From: Streptacidiphilus rugosus AM-16
GTDB lineage: Bacteria; Actinomycetota; Actinomycetes; Streptomycetales; Streptomycetaceae
Direction of reading: 5' to 3'
Assembly: GCF_000744655.1 (NCBI RefSeq)
Contig: NZ_JQMJ01000004.1
Coordinates: 2,108,001-2,172,000 of the forward strand
Length of the DNA stretch: 64,000 bases
The notes under the pieces are model-generated. The model was given only the letters and a program-made list of their open reading frames with translations, was not told the origin of the DNA and ran no database searches. The stretch's first letter is position 1; each line of letters starts with the position of its first letter. Of the stretch, positions 17,255 through 26,247 are shown piece by piece. The position numbers and the translations under genes were made by a program.

Positions 17255-18750
17255 GACTCCACCCCCGCGCGGCGGTCGAGGCGCGCGGCCACGACGCGGC
17301 CGAGCACGCCGACGGCGAGCAGCACGGCCACCGTGCCGAGGGTGAAGGTCTCGAAGACGGTGCGGGAGACGCCCCAGTCGCCGTTGAAGTCGTAGGAGAC
17401 GCCCAGGACCCGCTCCAGCACGCCGGGGAAGAGGGCGACCCAGGATCCGAGCACGATCCAGGCGTAGACCAGGCCGAGGCTGATCCGGAAGCCCCAGGCC
17501 CCGAACGGCACCCGGTACGGGCGCTCGACCTCCGGACGGGTCCTGCGCAGCACGCCCAGCGCAGGGACGACGGCGAAGTAGGACAGCAGCAGCGTCGTGA
17601 CGGCCACGGTGAGCACCACCTTGAAGACCGCCGCCGTGCTGCCGTTCACCAGCAGCGTCGCCGCCAGCATGAAGGCCGTCGCGGTGAAGCCGGAGACCAG
17701 GTTCATCCGGACGGGGGTGCCCAGCCGCGGGTGGAACGCGCCCAGCGCCCGGCTGAAGAATCCGCCGTCGGCGGCGGCCATGGCCTGCATCCGGTCGCTG
17801 ACGATCATCCAGGCGCTGCCCTGGGTCATCAGCACGAAGACGAACAGCACGCTGGTCGCGGTGAGCAGCGCATGGCCGGCGCCGCCGTAGCTGCCGAAGA
17901 CCAGGGAGGCCGCGTCGAGGAATCCGGCGACGCCGGTGATCTGCCCGGCCGGGACCACGGCCAGGATCGCGAAGACCGGCAGCAGGTAGCAGCAGGCGGC
18001 GACGCCGCCGGAGACGCCGATCGAGACGGGGACGTCCCGCCGGGGGTTGCGCATCTCCTCACCGGCGGCGTTCGGGGCCTCGAAGCCCACGTAGGCGAAG
18101 AGCAGGATCGGGACGAGCGCGAGGAAGCCGCCCGTGGTGGGCGCGAAGCCGGTGCTGGTGAAGCCCTTGAAGCCGTGCTGGAAGCCGTAGCCGACGGCGG
18201 TGAGGGTGACCGTCAGCATGACGGCGACCTTGGCGATCGCGCCGATGGTCGTGATCCATTTGCCGCGGCGCAGCGACACGACGGCGGTCAGGATGGAGAT
18301 CCAGATGAAGGCGAGCTTGAACACGTAGTCGGCGGCGGTGCCGCTGCCCAGCCGGGTGACGTGTCCGTCCCAGGCCTGCGCGGCCGCGAAGACCAGCGAA
18401 CCGCCCAGCCAGACCGGGTTGGTGACCCAGTAGAGCAGCGTCGTCAGCGCGGCCGCGGTCCGTCCGAAGGCGAGCCTGACCCAGACGTAGGGTCCGCCCT
18501 CCTGCGGGAACGCGGCACCGGTCTCGGCGAACAGCAGGGCGTAGGGGACGAGGAAGAACAGCGCGAGGACGACGGTCCAGGTGACCGCCTCGCCGCCGCC
18601 GGTGGCGATCTGGCCGATCACGTCGGCGGAGATCACGGCGGCGACGCCGAGGGCCATGATGTCGAAACGGCCGAGGCTGCGGTGCAGGTTCGGCACGGAG
18701 TCCGATCTCTCGGCGGACACCTGGCCGTCCGTTGCGGGGGTGGCAAACAC
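17251..18750 (-). CDS. APC-superfamily amino acid/polyamine permease
   Basis: 499 residues from GTG 18750, chosen for GAGGAG six bases upstream; TTG 18789 would add 13 residues. About 12 membrane helices, beginning LGRFDIMALGVAAVISADVIG with the usual glycine-rich first helix, and GFEAPNAAGEEMRNPRRDVP near the middle. It imports an amino acid or amine. Its place between the aminotransferase and aspartase suggests the operon's substrate (putrescine, GABA, beta-alanine or a related amine). Confidence 0.88.
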   Translation of the reverse strand: MFATPATDGQVSAERSDSVPNLHRSLGRFDIMALGVAAVISADVIGQIATGGGEAVTWTVVLALFFLVPYALLFAETGAAFPQEGGPYVWVRLAFGRTAAALTTLLYWVTNPVWLGGSLVFAAAQAWDGHVTRLGSGTAADYVFKLAFIWISILTAVVSLRRGKWITTIGAIAKVAVMLTVTLTAVGYGFQHGFKGFTSTGFAPTTGGFLALVPILLFAYVGFEAPNAAGEEMRNPRRDVPVSIGVSGGVAACCYLLPVFAILAVVPAGQITGVAGFLDAASLVFGSYGGAGHALLTATSVLFVFVLMTQGSAWMIVSDRMQAMAAADGGFFSRALGAFHPRLGTPVRMNLVSGFTATAFMLAATLLVNGSTAAVFKVVLTVAVTTLLLSYFAVVPALGVLRRTRPEVERPYRVPFGAWGFRISLGLVYAWIVLGSWVALFPGVLERVLGVSYDFNGDWGVSRTVFETFTLGTVAVLLAVGVLGRVVAARLDRRAGVES

Positions 18751-18895
18751 GGGAACTCCTCGGGGGTGGGGGGAGGCGGAGGTGTTCAACGCGAGCAGGA
18801 GCGGGAGCAGGAACGAAAGCGGGGGCAGAGGGAAGAAGGGGTCCGGGCCGCCCCGGCGAGGGTGGGGGTGGCGGGACGGCCCGGCGTCGGTTCGG

Positions 18896-20266
18896 TCAGC
18901 CGCGCAGTCCGCCGTCGGGCCGGACGCGCTCCAGGACCTGGCGCATGGCGGTGACCGTCTCCTTCGCCTCGGTCTCCGTCATGATCAGCGGCGGCGACAG
19001 GACCAGGCTGTGCGCGCAGTCGCGCACGATGACACCGGTCTCGCGGCGGATCACGTCCGGCAGCAGCGGCTGCAGCATCGGCAGCGGCGCGCGGGTCGCC
19101 CGGTCGGCGACCAGTTCGACGGCGAGCATCATCCCGACGGAACGGATCTCGCCGACCACGGGGAGGTCGCCGAGCTGCGCCTCCAGCTCGCGGTGCAGAT
19201 GGCCGCCGATCTCGGTGGCCCGGGCGAGCAGGCCCTCGCGCTCGATGATGTCCAGGTTCTCCAGGGCGACGGCGGCGGCGACCGGGTGGCCGTTGTAGGT
19301 GTAGCCCATGGGGAAGCCGAAGTCGGCGAGCAGCTGCTCGGCGACGTGGTCGCCGACGAGCAGCGCGCCCAGCGGGATGTAGCCGGAGGTGATGCCCTTG
19401 GCGGTGACGATGATGTCCGGCGTGATGCCGAAGTGCTGGGCGGCGAACCACTTTCCGACCCGGCCGTAGGCGGTGACGACCTCGTCGAGGATCAGCAGGA
19501 TGCCGTGGCGGTCCAGCACCTCGCGGACCCGCGGCCAGTAGTCGGCCGGCGGGACCAGCATGCCGCCGACGCCCATGATCGGTTCGCCGATCATCGCGGC
19601 GATGTTGCCGGGGCCGATCTCGGCGATCCGCTGCTCCAGCTCGGCGATCAGGAAGTCCGTGACCTCTTCCGGAGTCCGAGCCTGTCCCCCGTAGAGCTCA
19701 CTGCGGTACGGCCACGGCGGGGTCAGGTGGGAGACGTGCGGCATCATCGGGGCGAAGCCCTCGTGGTAGACCGGGAAGCCGGTCGCCGACCCGCCCCCGT
19801 AGCCGATGCCGTGGTACGCCTTGTCGCGGGCCAGGATCCAGGTGCGGGAGGACTCGCCGCGCCGGTGGTGGTAGTAGCGGGCCATCTTGATCGCGGCCTC
19901 GTTGCCCTCCGAACCGCCGGAGGTGAAGTACACGTGGCCGAGCCCGTCCGGCGCGATCGAGGTCAGCCGGGTGGCCAGCTCGATCGCGCGGTCGTTCGAG
20001 AACTCCCAGAAACTGGTGAAGTACTCCAGCTTCGACATCTGCTCGTAGGCGGCGCGGGCCACCTCCTCGCGGCCGTGGCCGATCTGCGCGAGCCAGAGGC
20101 CGCCGGTGGCGTCCAGGTAGGAGCGGCCGTCCGCGTCGGTGAGGCGGCAGCCGGAGCCGCCGGTCATCACGACGCGCTCGGAGACGGAACCGGGCAGGTA
20201 CGGGTGGATGATCCGGGCCCGGTCCGCGTCGCGCAGCTGCTCGGGGGTCAATGGGGTGCGGCTCAT
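18896..20266 (-). CDS. class III PLP-dependent aminotransferase (omega-amine type)
   Basis: 456 residues from ATG 20266, behind AAAGGCGG. Seen: the PLP-phosphate region [16 protein letters not shown], the Asp that binds the pyridine nitrogen in [12 protein letters not shown], and the Schiff-base Lys in [18 protein letters not shown]. It moves an omega-amino group from a diamine, GABA or beta-alanine to pyruvate or 2-oxoglutarate. The aldehyde made would be oxidised by the dehydrogenase 74 bp upstream. The open frame to 21331 is a shadow of that gene. Confidence 0.92.
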   Translation of the reverse strand: MSRTPLTPEQLRDADRARIIHPYLPGSVSERVVMTGGSGCRLTDADGRSYLDATGGLWLAQIGHGREEVARAAYEQMSKLEYFTSFWEFSNDRAIELATRLTSIAPDGLGHVYFTSGGSEGNEAAIKMARYYHHRRGESSRTWILARDKAYHGIGYGGGSATGFPVYHEGFAPMMPHVSHLTPPWPYRSELYGGQARTPEEVTDFLIAELEQRIAEIGPGNIAAMIGEPIMGVGGMLVPPADYWPRVREVLDRHGILLILDEVVTAYGRVGKWFAAQHFGITPDIIVTAKGITSGYIPLGALLVGDHVAEQLLADFGFPMGYTYNGHPVAAAVALENLDIIEREGLLARATEIGGHLHRELEAQLGDLPVVGEIRSVGMMLAVELVADRATRAPLPMLQPLLPDVIRRETGVIVRDCAHSLVLSPPLIMTETEAKETVTAMRQVLERVRPDGGLRG

Positions 20267-20340
20267 TGCGGTGCCGCCTTTCTTGCGAGGGACGCAACGA
20301 GGGGTGGGGAAGGAGGCGCGGGGCGCAGGGTGCAGGGCGC

Positions 20341-21861
20341 TCAGCCGAAGGAGATCCAGGTCGTCTTCAGCCCGGTGTACTTGTCGAAGGAGTGCAGCGA
20401 GAGGTCGCGCCCGTAGCCGGACTGCTTGAAGCCGCCGAAGGGCGTGGCGGTGCTCAGCGCGTCGACGGTGTTGACCGAGACCGTTCCGGCGTGGAGCGCT
20501 TCGGCGACGCGGTGGGCGCGGCCGAGGTCGCGGGTCCAGAGGGACGCGGCCAGACCGTACGGCGAGTCGTTGGCGATCCGGACCGCGTCCGCCTCGTCGC
20601 GGAACGGAAGGACCGTCAGCACCGGTCCGAACAGCTCCTCGCGGGCGAGCGGCGCGTCCTCGGGCAGGCCGGTGACGATGGTCGGGTGCAGGTAGGCGCC
20701 GATGCGGTCGGGCCGCGTTCCGCCGTGGACGACGTGTCCGCCCGCCGCGCGCGCCGCGTCGACGGCGTCCAGCAGTCGCTGGGCCTGGGCCTCGTCGACG
20801 AGCGGGCCCAGGCGGGTGGCGGGGTCGAGCGGGTCGCCGGGGACGTAGCCGGCGGCGTGTTCGGCGACCCTGGCGGTGAACTCCTCGACGATGTCCGCAT
20901 GGACGAGCAACCGGGTGTTGGCGGAGCAGACCTGTCCCGCGTTGAAGCAGAAGCCGAAGGCGGCGCGCTCGGCGGCGGCGTCCAGGTCGGCGTCGGGGAA
21001 GACCAGGTCGGGGCTCTTGCCGCCCGCCTCCAGCCAGACCTGCTTGCCGTTGGACTGCGCCGCGTAGGACAGGAAGTGGCGTCCGACCGTGGTGGATCCG
21101 GTGAAGGCCAGCACGTCCACGTCCGGGTGCAGGCCGAGCGCGCGGCCGGCCGTCTCGCCGAGGCCGGGGACGACGTTGAGCACGCCCGCGGGGATGCCTG
21201 CCTCGACGGCCAGCCGGGCGAGCAGCAGCGCCGACTGCGGCGACTGCTCGGCGGGCTTGAGCACGACGCTGTTGCCGGCCGCCAGCGCCGGGGCCAGCTT
21301 CCAGGAGGCGAGGTCGAGCGGGAAGTTCCACGGCACGACCGCGCCGACCACGCCGAGCGGCACCCGGCGGACCAGCGCGAGGTTGCCCGGGGCGGCGGGG
21401 GCGATCTCGTCGTAGAGCTTGTCGACGGCCTCGGCGTGCCAGGCGAAGCAGCCTGCCGCGCCGGGGACGTCGACCGTGAGGGCTTCGGCGACGGGCTTGC
21501 CCATGTCGAGCGAGTCGTACAGCGCCAGCTCGGGGCCGTGTCGCTCGATCAGCTCGGCCAGTCGCAGCAGGCGCTTCTTGCGCGCCTCGGGCGCCAGACC
21601 CGACCAGCGGCCGTCGGCGAAGGCGGCGCGGGCCGAGCGGACGGCGTCGTCGACGTCGGCCGTGTCGCAGGCCGCGATCTCGGCGAGCGCCTTCCCTGTG
21701 GCCGGGTCGGTGTCGGTGAAGGTGGCACCGGAGCGGGCGTCGCGCTGCTCGCCGCCGACGAAGGCACGGGTCTGCGGGACCAGCTCGGCGGCCAGTCGCC
21801 GCCAGTCGGCATGGGAACCGGGGGCGGAGGTGGGAGCGGGGGTGGGGGTGGAGTCACTCAT
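20341..21861 (-). CDS. aldehyde dehydrogenase (gamma-aminobutyraldehyde/PuuC type)
   Basis: 506 residues. Seen: the [20 protein letters not shown] cofactor region, the general base Glu in [12 protein letters not shown], the catalytic Cys in [12 protein letters not shown], and [16 protein letters not shown]-dependent oxidation of an aldehyde to an acid. The closest relatives I recall act on gamma-glutamyl-aminobutyraldehyde or other amino-aldehydes. It is the first gene of the operon running to aspA and is divergent from a TetR gene. Confidence 0.92.
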   Translation of the reverse strand: MSDSTPTPAPTSAPGSHADWRRLAAELVPQTRAFVGGEQRDARSGATFTDTDPATGKALAEIAACDTADVDDAVRSARAAFADGRWSGLAPEARKKRLLRLAELIERHGPELALYDSLDMGKPVAEALTVDVPGAAGCFAWHAEAVDKLYDEIAPAAPGNLALVRRVPLGVVGAVVPWNFPLDLASWKLAPALAAGNSVVLKPAEQSPQSALLLARLAVEAGIPAGVLNVVPGLGETAGRALGLHPDVDVLAFTGSTTVGRHFLSYAAQSNGKQVWLEAGGKSPDLVFPDADLDAAAERAAFGFCFNAGQVCSANTRLLVHADIVEEFTARVAEHAAGYVPGDPLDPATRLGPLVDEAQAQRLLDAVDAARAAGGHVVHGGTRPDRIGAYLHPTIVTGLPEDAPLAREELFGPVLTVLPFRDEADAVRIANDSPYGLAASLWTRDLGRAHRVAEALHAGTVSVNTVDALSTATPFGGFKQSGYGRDLSLHSFDKYTGLKTTWISFG

Positions 21862-21893
21862 GGGAGGGGGTCCTCAGGTGTGCTCGCGAGTTC

Positions 21894-21969
21894 TTTGATG
21901 CGAGATTCAAACAATGGGATACGCCCACGTCAATGATTGGAGGGCATCTACGTTGAAAAATTTGATGCG
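21894..21969. promoter_or_regulatory. divergent promoter with TTTGATGCG half-sites
   Basis: AT-rich stretch between the aldehyde dehydrogenase and the TetR gene. TTTGATGCG occurs at 21894-21902 and again at 21961-21969. The first copy is part of the imperfect inverted repeat TTTGA-N8-TCAAA (21894-21911). It probably holds the promoters of both units and the TetR site; which repeat is bound is not clear. Confidence 0.5.
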
Positions 21970-21989
21970 CGTGTCAGAGAATGCTTGGC

Positions 21990-22595
21990 ATGGCACGACC
22001 GAAGAACCAGGGAGCCCGCCGCGTCGCGCTGATCGACGCCGCCGGACGGGCCATCGCGGAGCGCGGCATGGCCGGCCTCCGGATCAAGGACATCGCCGCC
22101 GAGGCGGGTGTCTCGGCGGGATCGGTCCTGTACTACTACCCGGAGCTGGACGACCTCGTGCTGGCCGTCCACCAGGACGCCGTCGAGCGGTACCTGATGC
22201 AGCGGCAGGAACGGACCGAGACGCCCGGCGGCGACCCGGTCGCCCGGATGCGCGCCGCGCTCGGCTCGGGACTGCCCGAAGGGCCGGACGACGCGGTGCA
22301 CCGGCTCCTCTTCGAACTGCACGGACTCGCCGACCGCAGCACGGGCCACGCGGCGCTGATGGGCTCGCTCTTCGCCCGCGAGGTCGCGCTCTACTCGACG
22401 CTGCTGGAGCTCGGCGCGATGGCGGGCGTGTTCGCGCCGGCCGGACCGGTCGCCGACACGGCGCGCACCCTGGTCGCCCTGGAGGACGGCTTCGGTCTGC
22501 ACATCGTCGCCCGCAACCGGGTCCTGGACAGGGCCACGGCCCTCGCCCTGCTCACCGCCCACGCCCGCGCGGTCACGGGCTGTCCCGCGCTGTAG
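21990..22595 (+). CDS. TetR-family regulator of the amine operon
   Basis: 201 residues from ATG 21990 (MARPKNQGARRVALIDAAGR); the ATG at 21981 is possible. HTH IKDIAAEAGVSAGSVLYYYPELDDL, then a C-terminal TetR_C domain. Divergent from the aldehyde dehydrogenase operon, which it most likely represses until an amine or aldehyde is bound. The 3' end overlaps the convergent M20 gene by 23 bp. Confidence 0.88.
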   Translation: MARPKNQGARRVALIDAAGRAIAERGMAGLRIKDIAAEAGVSAGSVLYYYPELDDLVLAVHQDAVERYLMQRQERTETPGGDPVARMRAALGSGLPEGPDDAVHRLLFELHGLADRSTGHAALMGSLFAREVALYSTLLELGAMAGVFAPAGPVADTARTLVALEDGFGLHIVARNRVLDRATALALLTAHARAVTGCPAL

Positions 22596-23835
22596 CGCCC
22601 CCGACACGGGCGGACGGGGCATGGGCTGACGGGGCATGGACGGACTGCGCCGCCGCCAGGTCCGCCGCCGTCAGCGCCAGGGCCAGCGCGCCGTCGAGCA
22701 AGGCCGCGTCGGCGGCCCGGCTCGCGCAGGCGGCGGCGAACTCGCGCTGGTGGTTGAGCGCGGGCAGCGACCCGATGCCGATGTAGGGGTGGAGCGCCCG
22801 GACGACCCGCGAGACGTTGCCCATGTCGGTCGAGGCCCGGTTCATCCGCGCCGCGGGATCCTCGCGGGCGGCGAAGCGGCGGCCCAGCCCCAGGGCGTTG
22901 CGGCGATAGAGCGCCAGCAGTTCCGCGTCGCCCCGGAACTCCGAGTACGGCGGCGACTCCGGCTCGATCTCCAGCGCGCACCCCGAGGCCAGCGCGCCCG
23001 CCCGGAAGCAGGCCTCGACACGGCCCTGGACCCGTTCCAGCTCCCCCAGGTCCGCCGCGCGGACGTACCAGCGCCCCTCGGTCCGCTCGGGGATGGCGTT
23101 GGGGGCCTCTCCCCCGCGGGTCACCAGCCCGTGCACCCGCGTGGACGCGGGCAGTTGCTGGCGCAGCAGGCCGATGCCGACCTGGGCCACGGTGAACGCG
23201 TCGGCCGCGTTGCGGCCCTGCTCCGGATAGGCGGCCGCATGAGCGGCCCGGCCCGTGTACCGGACGCCCAGATGGGCGACGGCGAAGGGCTCGGCCTCAG
23301 CCACGTCGACCGGTCCAGGGTGGACCATCATCGCCACGTCGACGCCCTCGAAGGCGCCGCGCTCCAGCATCAGGATCTTGCCGCCGCCGCCCTCCTCGGC
23401 CGGGGTGCCGAGGACCGTGACGGTCAGCCCGAGGTCGTCGGCCACCCTGGCCAGCGCGGCGGCGGCGCCGACCGCCGAGGCGGCGATGACGTTGTGCCCG
23501 CAGGCGTGCCCGAGGCCGGGCAGGGCGTCGTACTCGGCGCAGAGCGCGACATGCAGCGGGCCGCTGCCGACCGTCGCGGCGAAGGCGGTGGGCAGCCCGC
23601 AGACGCCGGGGGTGACGGCGTAGCCGAGGTCGTCCAGCAGCTCGGCGGTCCAGCGGGCCGCCTGCTCCTCCTCCCAGGCGGTCTCGGGGTGGGCGTGCAG
23701 CCGGTGCGACAGGCCGACCAGCTCGTCGGCGAGTCCGGCGACCGTCCCGGTCAACACGCCGCGGGCGGCCGTCGGCGCCTGGGCGAGGGCGGGCGCGGGC
23801 GCAGTTGCGGCTCCGGAGCGTTGCTGATCAGCCAT
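22573..23835 (-). CDS. M20-family amidohydrolase/peptidase (AbgB-like)
   Basis: 420 residues from ATG 23835 (MADQQRSGAATAP). Two-metal hydrolase: HAHPETAWEE, the ligand cluster ALPGLGHACGHN, catalytic Glu in GTPAEEGGGGK, dimerisation region with HAAAYPEQGRNAAD, and the late ligand His in LPALNHQREFAAA. It cleaves an N-acyl or amide bond of an amino-acid-like compound. The ATG overlaps the stop of the DUF1028 gene by one base. C-terminal tail of SAHAPSA repeats is not conserved-looking. Confidence 0.88.
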   Translation of the reverse strand: MADQQRSGAATAPAPALAQAPTAARGVLTGTVAGLADELVGLSHRLHAHPETAWEEEQAARWTAELLDDLGYAVTPGVCGLPTAFAATVGSGPLHVALCAEYDALPGLGHACGHNVIAASAVGAAAALARVADDLGLTVTVLGTPAEEGGGGKILMLERGAFEGVDVAMMVHPGPVDVAEAEPFAVAHLGVRYTGRAAHAAAYPEQGRNAADAFTVAQVGIGLLRQQLPASTRVHGLVTRGGEAPNAIPERTEGRWYVRAADLGELERVQGRVEACFRAGALASGCALEIEPESPPYSEFRGDAELLALYRRNALGLGRRFAAREDPAARMNRASTDMGNVSRVVRALHPYIGIGSLPALNHQREFAAACASRAADAALLDGALALALTAADLAAAQSVHAPSAHAPSARVGGATARDSP

Positions 23836-24512
23836 CACAGGTCTCCCGGCACGCCGTAGCTGGGGGCCGTCTCCGGCGCCAGCGCCCGGCGGACGTAGGC
23901 GTCCTGCTCCGGCTCCCAGAGCCGCCACAGGGCGGCGAGCTCGGCGACGGGATCGCCCTCGGTCCAGTCGATCCGCAGATCCACCACCGGCCACGGCACG
24001 GCGTCCGCGACCAGAAGACCGGCGGAGTGGACCGGCCCCTCCTCGCCGCCCGCCGCGACTCCGGCGGCCAGCGCGTCCATCAGCCGCTGTGCGAGGGCGC
24101 GTTCGGGATGCGCGGCGAATGCCTCGACCATCGCGTCAGGAACGCCCTCGCCGCGCAGCATGTTGCCGGCGGCGACACAGTCCGCGCCCACACTCTGGGC
24201 GTGGAGGCCGAGCGCGTACTCGCCCGAGAAGGCGGCCGGACCGCCCTCCGCCCCCACCGCCGTCAACTGGCGCCAGGCGACCAGGGGTTCGGTGTCGGCG
24301 GTGTGCCGGACGGCGTCCGGGGCGGTGGAGCCCGCGGCGATCAGATCGAGCAGCCAGGGGCCGAGCCGCGGGTCGGTGACGTTCTGCGTGCACACCGCCC
24401 CGACGCCGGCGCGGACATGGGCGCAGCGGGAGGCGACGGCCGGGCTGGAGGAGGCGATCGCCACCCCGAGCTGCCCGGTCCGGGCACAGCGGGCCGCGAG
24501 GGAGAAGGTCAC
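23835..24512 (-). CDS. DUF1028 protein (Ntn-hydrolase-like)
   Basis: 225 residues from GTG 24512; the longer open frame to 24989 is a shadow of ridA. The start overlaps the RidA stop (GTGA). It begins VTFSLAARCARTGQLGVAIASSSPAVASR and contains GVGAVCTQNVTDPRLGP, typical of DUF1028. Family knowledge: the fold resembles Ntn hydrolases and the genes occur with amidases and peptidases; the reaction is unproven. Middle gene of the ridA-DUF1028-M20 operon. Confidence 0.85.
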   Translation of the reverse strand: MTFSLAARCARTGQLGVAIASSSPAVASRCAHVRAGVGAVCTQNVTDPRLGPWLLDLIAAGSTAPDAVRHTADTEPLVAWRQLTAVGAEGGPAAFSGEYALGLHAQSVGADCVAAGNMLRGEGVPDAMVEAFAAHPERALAQRLMDALAAGVAAGGEEGPVHSAGLLVADAVPWPVVDLRIDWTEGDPVAELAALWRLWEPEQDAYVRRALAPETAPSYGVPGDL

Positions 24513-24982
24513 AGCAGCTCTCCCCGCTCGGCCGCCCTGGCGTGCCGGACACCGGCCGCCTCGGCCCGGCGCGAGGCCGGGATGACGGCGGTCGCGTCGA
24601 TCTCGACCAACCACTCGGGGCGGGCCAGGGCGGAGACGACCAGGCCCGTGGAGACGTAGTGCACGCCCTTCAGCCAACGGCCCATCACCTGGTAGACCGG
24701 CTCGCGGTAGCGGATGTCGGTGAGATAGACGGTGATCTTGACGATCTCGTCCAGCGCGCTGCCGGACTCCTGCAGCAGCAGGGCGATGTTGGACATCGCC
24801 TGTTCCGCCTGCGCCTCCACGTCGCCGACGCCGACGCTCTGCCTGGTCTCCAGGTCCTGTCCGATCTGCCCGCGCAGGTAGACGGTGCCGTCGGCGACGA
24901 CGGCCTGGGCCAGGTCGTTGGCGAGGTGCTGCTCGGGATAGGTGTCGGCCGTGTTGAAGCGCCGGATGCGGTGGAACGCCAT
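24509..24982 (-). CDS. RidA-family enamine/imine deaminase
   Basis: 157 residues from ATG 24982, behind AGGAGTGA. RidA fold with VYLRGQIGQD, the QAEQAMSNIALLL helix, KITVYLTDIRYREPVYQV with the substrate-binding Arg, and ARPEWLVEIDATAVIP. It hydrolyses reactive enamines and imines released by amino acid metabolism. It leads a three-gene operon and faces a LysR gene. The C-terminus is about 25 residues longer than usual. Confidence 0.87.
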   Translation of the reverse strand: MAFHRIRRFNTADTYPEQHLANDLAQAVVADGTVYLRGQIGQDLETRQSVGVGDVEAQAEQAMSNIALLLQESGSALDEIVKITVYLTDIRYREPVYQVMGRWLKGVHYVSTGLVVSALARPEWLVEIDATAVIPASRRAEAAGVRHARAAERGELL

Positions 24983-25057
24983 GGCTCACTCCTGGGCTTG
25001 CTGATGGGAGTGGGCACGGACCGCGGGAACGGCCGCTTCACCCACTACGGAAACTAT

Positions 25058-25072
25058 GGAAGCGGCACTTCC
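25058..25072. promoter_or_regulatory. inverted repeat in the ridA/lysR divergent promoter
   Basis: GGAAG-CGGCA-CTTCC, overlapped by a second repeat AGCGG-CACTT-CCGCT. It lies 76 bp upstream of the ridA ATG and 109 bp before the LysR ATG, a usual place for a LysR box. Binding is inferred. Confidence 0.45.
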
Positions 25073-25180
25073 GCTGGTAAAGCAGATCTTTTAGGGTTGG
25101 GTCATCGTGAAATCAGATGTGCGCGCATGCAGGCGGATGCGCGCTGGACGCGCAGAGGCGCCCGGGAGGTGGCGGCAGCC

Positions 25181-26101
25181 ATGACAGCAGCGGTCGGGTT
25201 CACGCTGGCGCAGCTGCGGTACTTCGTGGTGGCCGCCGAGGCCGGCAGCATGACCGCCGCCGCCGAGCGGCTGCTGATCGCCCAGTCGGCCGTCTCCACC
25301 GCGGTCTCCAACCTGGAGCACGAGCTCGGCGTGCAGCTGTTCATCCGGCGCAAGGGCAAGGGCCTGGTGGTCACCCCCACCGGCGAACGCCTGCTGCTCC
25401 AGGCCAGGGAACTGCTCAGCCACGCGCTCGACGTGGCCGCCGAGGCCCGGGGCGGCGAGGGCGGGCTGAGCGGACCGGTGCGGCTGGGCTGCTTCGTCAC
25501 GCTGGCCCCCTTCGTCCTGCCCGGACTGCTGGCCGCCGCGGCCGAACGCCACCCGCAGCTGCAGATCGACATCATCGAGGGTGAGGCCGACGAGCTCGAC
25601 CGCGCCCTGCGCACCGGGCGGACCGACTTCGCGATCACCTACGACCTCGGCCTCGGGCCCGGCGTCGCGCGCGAGACCATCGCCTCCCTCCCGGCCCACG
25701 CGGTCGTCGCGGCCGACCACCCGCTGGCCGGCCGCGGCACCGTCGACCTGGCCGAACTCGCCCACGAGCCCTTCGTCCTGCTCGACCTGCCGCACAGCCG
25801 CGACTACTTCTGGTCCCTGGTCACCGCCACCGGCATCACCCCGACGATCCGCCACCGCTCCCACAACTACGAGGCGGTCCGCTCCCTGGTCGCCCTCGGC
25901 CACGGCTTCTCCGTGCTGCACCAGCGTCCGGCGACCGAGGACACCTACAGCGGCGCCAAGGTGGCCGTGCTCGCACTCACCGACGAGCACCCGCCGCTCG
26001 ACCTGGTCCTGGCCCGGATGGCCGGCGTCCGCCAGACCGCCCGCGCCACGGCCGTCATGGACCTCGCCCAGGAACTTCTGACCGGCTCGCAGCAGAGCTG
26101 A
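25181..26101 (+). CDS. LysR-family transcriptional regulator
   Basis: 306 residues from ATG 25181, with GGGAGG upstream; ATG 25129 would add 17 residues. Winged HTH at residues 8-65 (LRYFVVAAEAGSMTAAAERL), then a LysR substrate domain with VRLGCFVTLAPFVLPGLL and HNYEAVRSLVALGHGFSVL. Divergent from the RidA-DUF1028-M20 operon and so probably its regulator. It may also act on the flavoprotein gene 147 bp downstream. Confidence 0.9.
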   Translation: MTAAVGFTLAQLRYFVVAAEAGSMTAAAERLLIAQSAVSTAVSNLEHELGVQLFIRRKGKGLVVTPTGERLLLQARELLSHALDVAAEARGGEGGLSGPVRLGCFVTLAPFVLPGLLAAAAERHPQLQIDIIEGEADELDRALRTGRTDFAITYDLGLGPGVARETIASLPAHAVVAADHPLAGRGTVDLAELAHEPFVLLDLPHSRDYFWSLVTATGITPTIRHRSHNYEAVRSLVALGHGFSVLHQRPATEDTYSGAKVAVLALTDEHPPLDLVLARMAGVRQTARATAVMDLAQELLTGSQQS

Positions 26102-26107
26102 GAACAC

Positions 26108-26122
26108 ATCTGCAAAACAGAT
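26108..26122. promoter_or_regulatory. perfect inverted repeat between lysR and the flavoprotein gene
   Basis: ATCTG-CAAAA-CAGAT in an AT-rich patch (26101-26160). CAGAT also occurs in the lysR promoter (25082-25086 and 25115-25119), which hints at a shared regulator. Distance to the next ATG is 126 bp, so a terminator role for lysR cannot be excluded. Confidence 0.4.
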
Positions 26123-26247
26123 CTCCCACAACGAAAACCTCTATTGGACAGAATTCGAGGCCCGCGCCGAGGATTCCTCATGCGGTGGCGCAGTCAGCCC
26201 GACACCGGACGGGCGCCGGACGTGCCGCCGCCTGAGCGGAGGTTGAC

